A stretch of DNA of 64,000 bases, taken from contig OY540816.1 of the NCBI GenBank assembly GCA_961205875.1, positions 9,496,701 to 9,560,700 of the forward strand. The letters are read 5' to 3'. The DNA comes from Sialis fuliginosa. Its lineage: Eukaryota; Arthropoda; Insecta; Megaloptera; Sialidae. The notes under the pieces are model-generated. The model saw nothing but the letters and a program-made list of their open reading frames with translations, was not told the origin of the DNA and did not search any database. Each line of letters starts with the position of its first letter. Position 1 is the stretch's first letter. The translations under genes were made by a program, and so were the position numbers. This document shows, in pieces, positions 62,336-64,000 of the stretch.

Positions 62336-64000
62336 ATTAAAACATCTAAATAAACACCGGGATCTGAATATTACGAATATTGGTATTTTTCGTTGGAAAA
62401 CATAAATATTGCGGTTTTGTTATTAAATCTAAATTATCTATTTTCAATGTTACGATATGTTCATCTATTAGAAACTGTTATGTTTTCCTTGCTTTATGAG
62501 CTGGAGTAATTTTTTTATCTCTGAAATGTGCACTAATTGGTACATCCCCAAAGTTTGTTTAATGCAAGATAAATATTAAATAAAATAAGACTAAATCGGA
62601 AGGTTCTAAAAGCAAATATTATTCACTGAAATAATAATTTGAAATTCTTCAAGAAAGGATTTACTTAATTTTTTAACTAACAATATATTTATTTGTTACA
62701 TATCTTTGCAGAGCAATAAATAAAACTTAGCAAGATGATGATTGTAATTATATTTGTGTGTAATTTTTAAGCAGCGAAACTAATGAATTAGGTAATATAA
62801 TCATAAAATTTTTAGAGGATCTAAAATATTCTATAAAATCTATAATAAATATGATGGTTATGGTAAATACAAAAAAATTTATATATAAACAAATATATTA
62901 TTTTTCATGGTTGTTCCAAAATAGAAAACAGAAATCATTGAAATTATTTTTGTTGTAATTAATACATAATAAATCGTTTTTGAAATATGTTAAATTAAAT
63001 TTAAGATGAAAATTATTATAATTTTCTAATAACAGATAAACTGTTTGTTTATAATTTTCAATCATATTAATAAACTTAATACTAAATTCTTGTTTATATT
63101 CGTACAATTTTTGCAAACAGATATTTCAACGGATGAAAAATATAAATTATAAAGAACCATTTTCCACGTGTAAACATTTACAATATTCGTCTACGCTTTT
63201 ATGAAAGATAAATTTTAAATATTAGTGGCACAGTTCATATATTTATTTTTACTTTACATACACGTTATAAACTTTACCTTGCATTGATGTAACATACAAT
63301 GTACACTTACATTTATTTAAGGCCTATTAAAAGCTGTGAGTAACTATTATTGGCTTTTACGCTTTTTTATTCGTTCTATATTTTTATCGCATTCAACTTT
63401 CTATTTACGAACTACTTTTATATATTATTGTTATTATAGCATTTTATATTATTGTTATTTTTATTACTACTTTTTATATTATATTTATTTGAATAAATGC
63501 ATTAATATAATGCGATTTTCAAAATGGTATATTATATGTACTATGTACAGTAGGTACATATAAATCTGATCCCCTTGTATTTATAAGCTTTTTATTAATT
63601 TATACTAGTTTATGTGCATTGAACTATATATATTTAAATTATTGAAATATTATTACTTTTAATGATATATATATATTTTTAATTTAATATTTCCTGTAAA
63701 AAGTATACAAATTATTATTTTAAATATAAATCAGTTTTTAAATAATTTAATTCAAGTTATAATAAATTGAATCTTCCATATTTCATATTCACTCAATTAA
63801 GAAAAAGATTAATACGAAGATATAAACTTGAAAAACATATTTTTAATATTATCAATCACATATATTTTGTAATGAGACGCACACTTCATATTAATGATAG
63901 TAAATATGTAAATAAAACACAACCGAAAACACTAAACGAAAACAAACAAATATCACAAAACAACACACAATAAAAGCGAGAAATCACAGCCGTGCTTTCA

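Larger units (their letters stand above)
58893..64000. other. Sequence upstream of the 58.9-kb ATG
   Basis: Mostly AT-rich. A slightly more balanced patch at 59880-60060 (CACGTGACGAAAGAAAGACG) could be promoter-proximal but shows no defined signals. Apart from the MITE at 60209 and the repeats at 61140 and 61730, I see nothing in 58900-59870 or 62350-64000. Confidence 0.5.

Noticed and set aside
63336..63973. Plus-strand frames near the window end
   Set aside because: Tyr/Phe/Leu or Lys/Asn-rich translations of AT-rich sequence with no splice or start support.

Overview
This is an AT-rich eukaryotic window with coding sequence only as short exons separated by very large introns full of small transposon derivatives. 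The exons, intron style and repeats (TTAA- and TA-flanked MITEs, hAT MITEs with 8-bp target duplications, Helitrons ending CTAG) point to an arthropod, most likely an insect. The order is not determinable from the sequence; a hemimetabolous insect such as a hemipteran is only a guess. Nothing bacterial is present, and I saw no rRNA gene, tRNA gene or CRISPR array.

The one recognisable gene is on the minus strand: the 5' half of an ERG-type voltage-gated potassium channel, the insect orthologue of Drosophila seizure (sei) and vertebrate KCNH2/6/7. Four consecutive exons (23990-24667, 11195-11287, 10043-10199, 8197-8378) have matching splice phases. They encode a low-complexity N-terminal region, the conserved pre-S1 segment, S1, the S1-S2 linker, S2 and S3. 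The S4 sensor, pore and cyclic-nucleotide-binding homology domain must lie beyond position 1 of the window. Two further minus-strand coding exons (53558-53853 and 58676-58892, the latter with an ATG) join each other and the 24-kb exon in phase. They may be the distal 5' end of a long sei isoform or a separate unrecognised gene. A CpG-rich patch at about 26430-26690, just upstream of the 24-kb exon, is a candidate internal promoter for a shorter channel isoform.

Layout: 1-8196 is intron beyond the last visible sei exon, with several TIR elements. 8197-11287 holds three transmembrane-region exons, with a foldback repeat 29-34 bp from one acceptor and a TIR element 110 bp from another. 11288-23989 is a 12.7-kb intron with hAT and piggyBac-like MITEs, a 421-bp tandem duplication and a 0.6-kb palindrome. 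24668-53557 is a 28.9-kb gap filled with repeats, including a 1.12-kb near-perfect palindrome with an 8-bp duplication, nested TIR elements and a Helitron. 53558-58892 carries the two extra exons. 58893-64000 is AT-rich upstream sequence with a MITE, a tandem repeat and a G-rich TTCGGG repeat.

No new multi-gene system is visible. The most interesting signals are how repeats sit against the channel exons, the possible two-promoter structure, and several well-preserved palindromic elements that could make double-stranded RNA within a long transcript.
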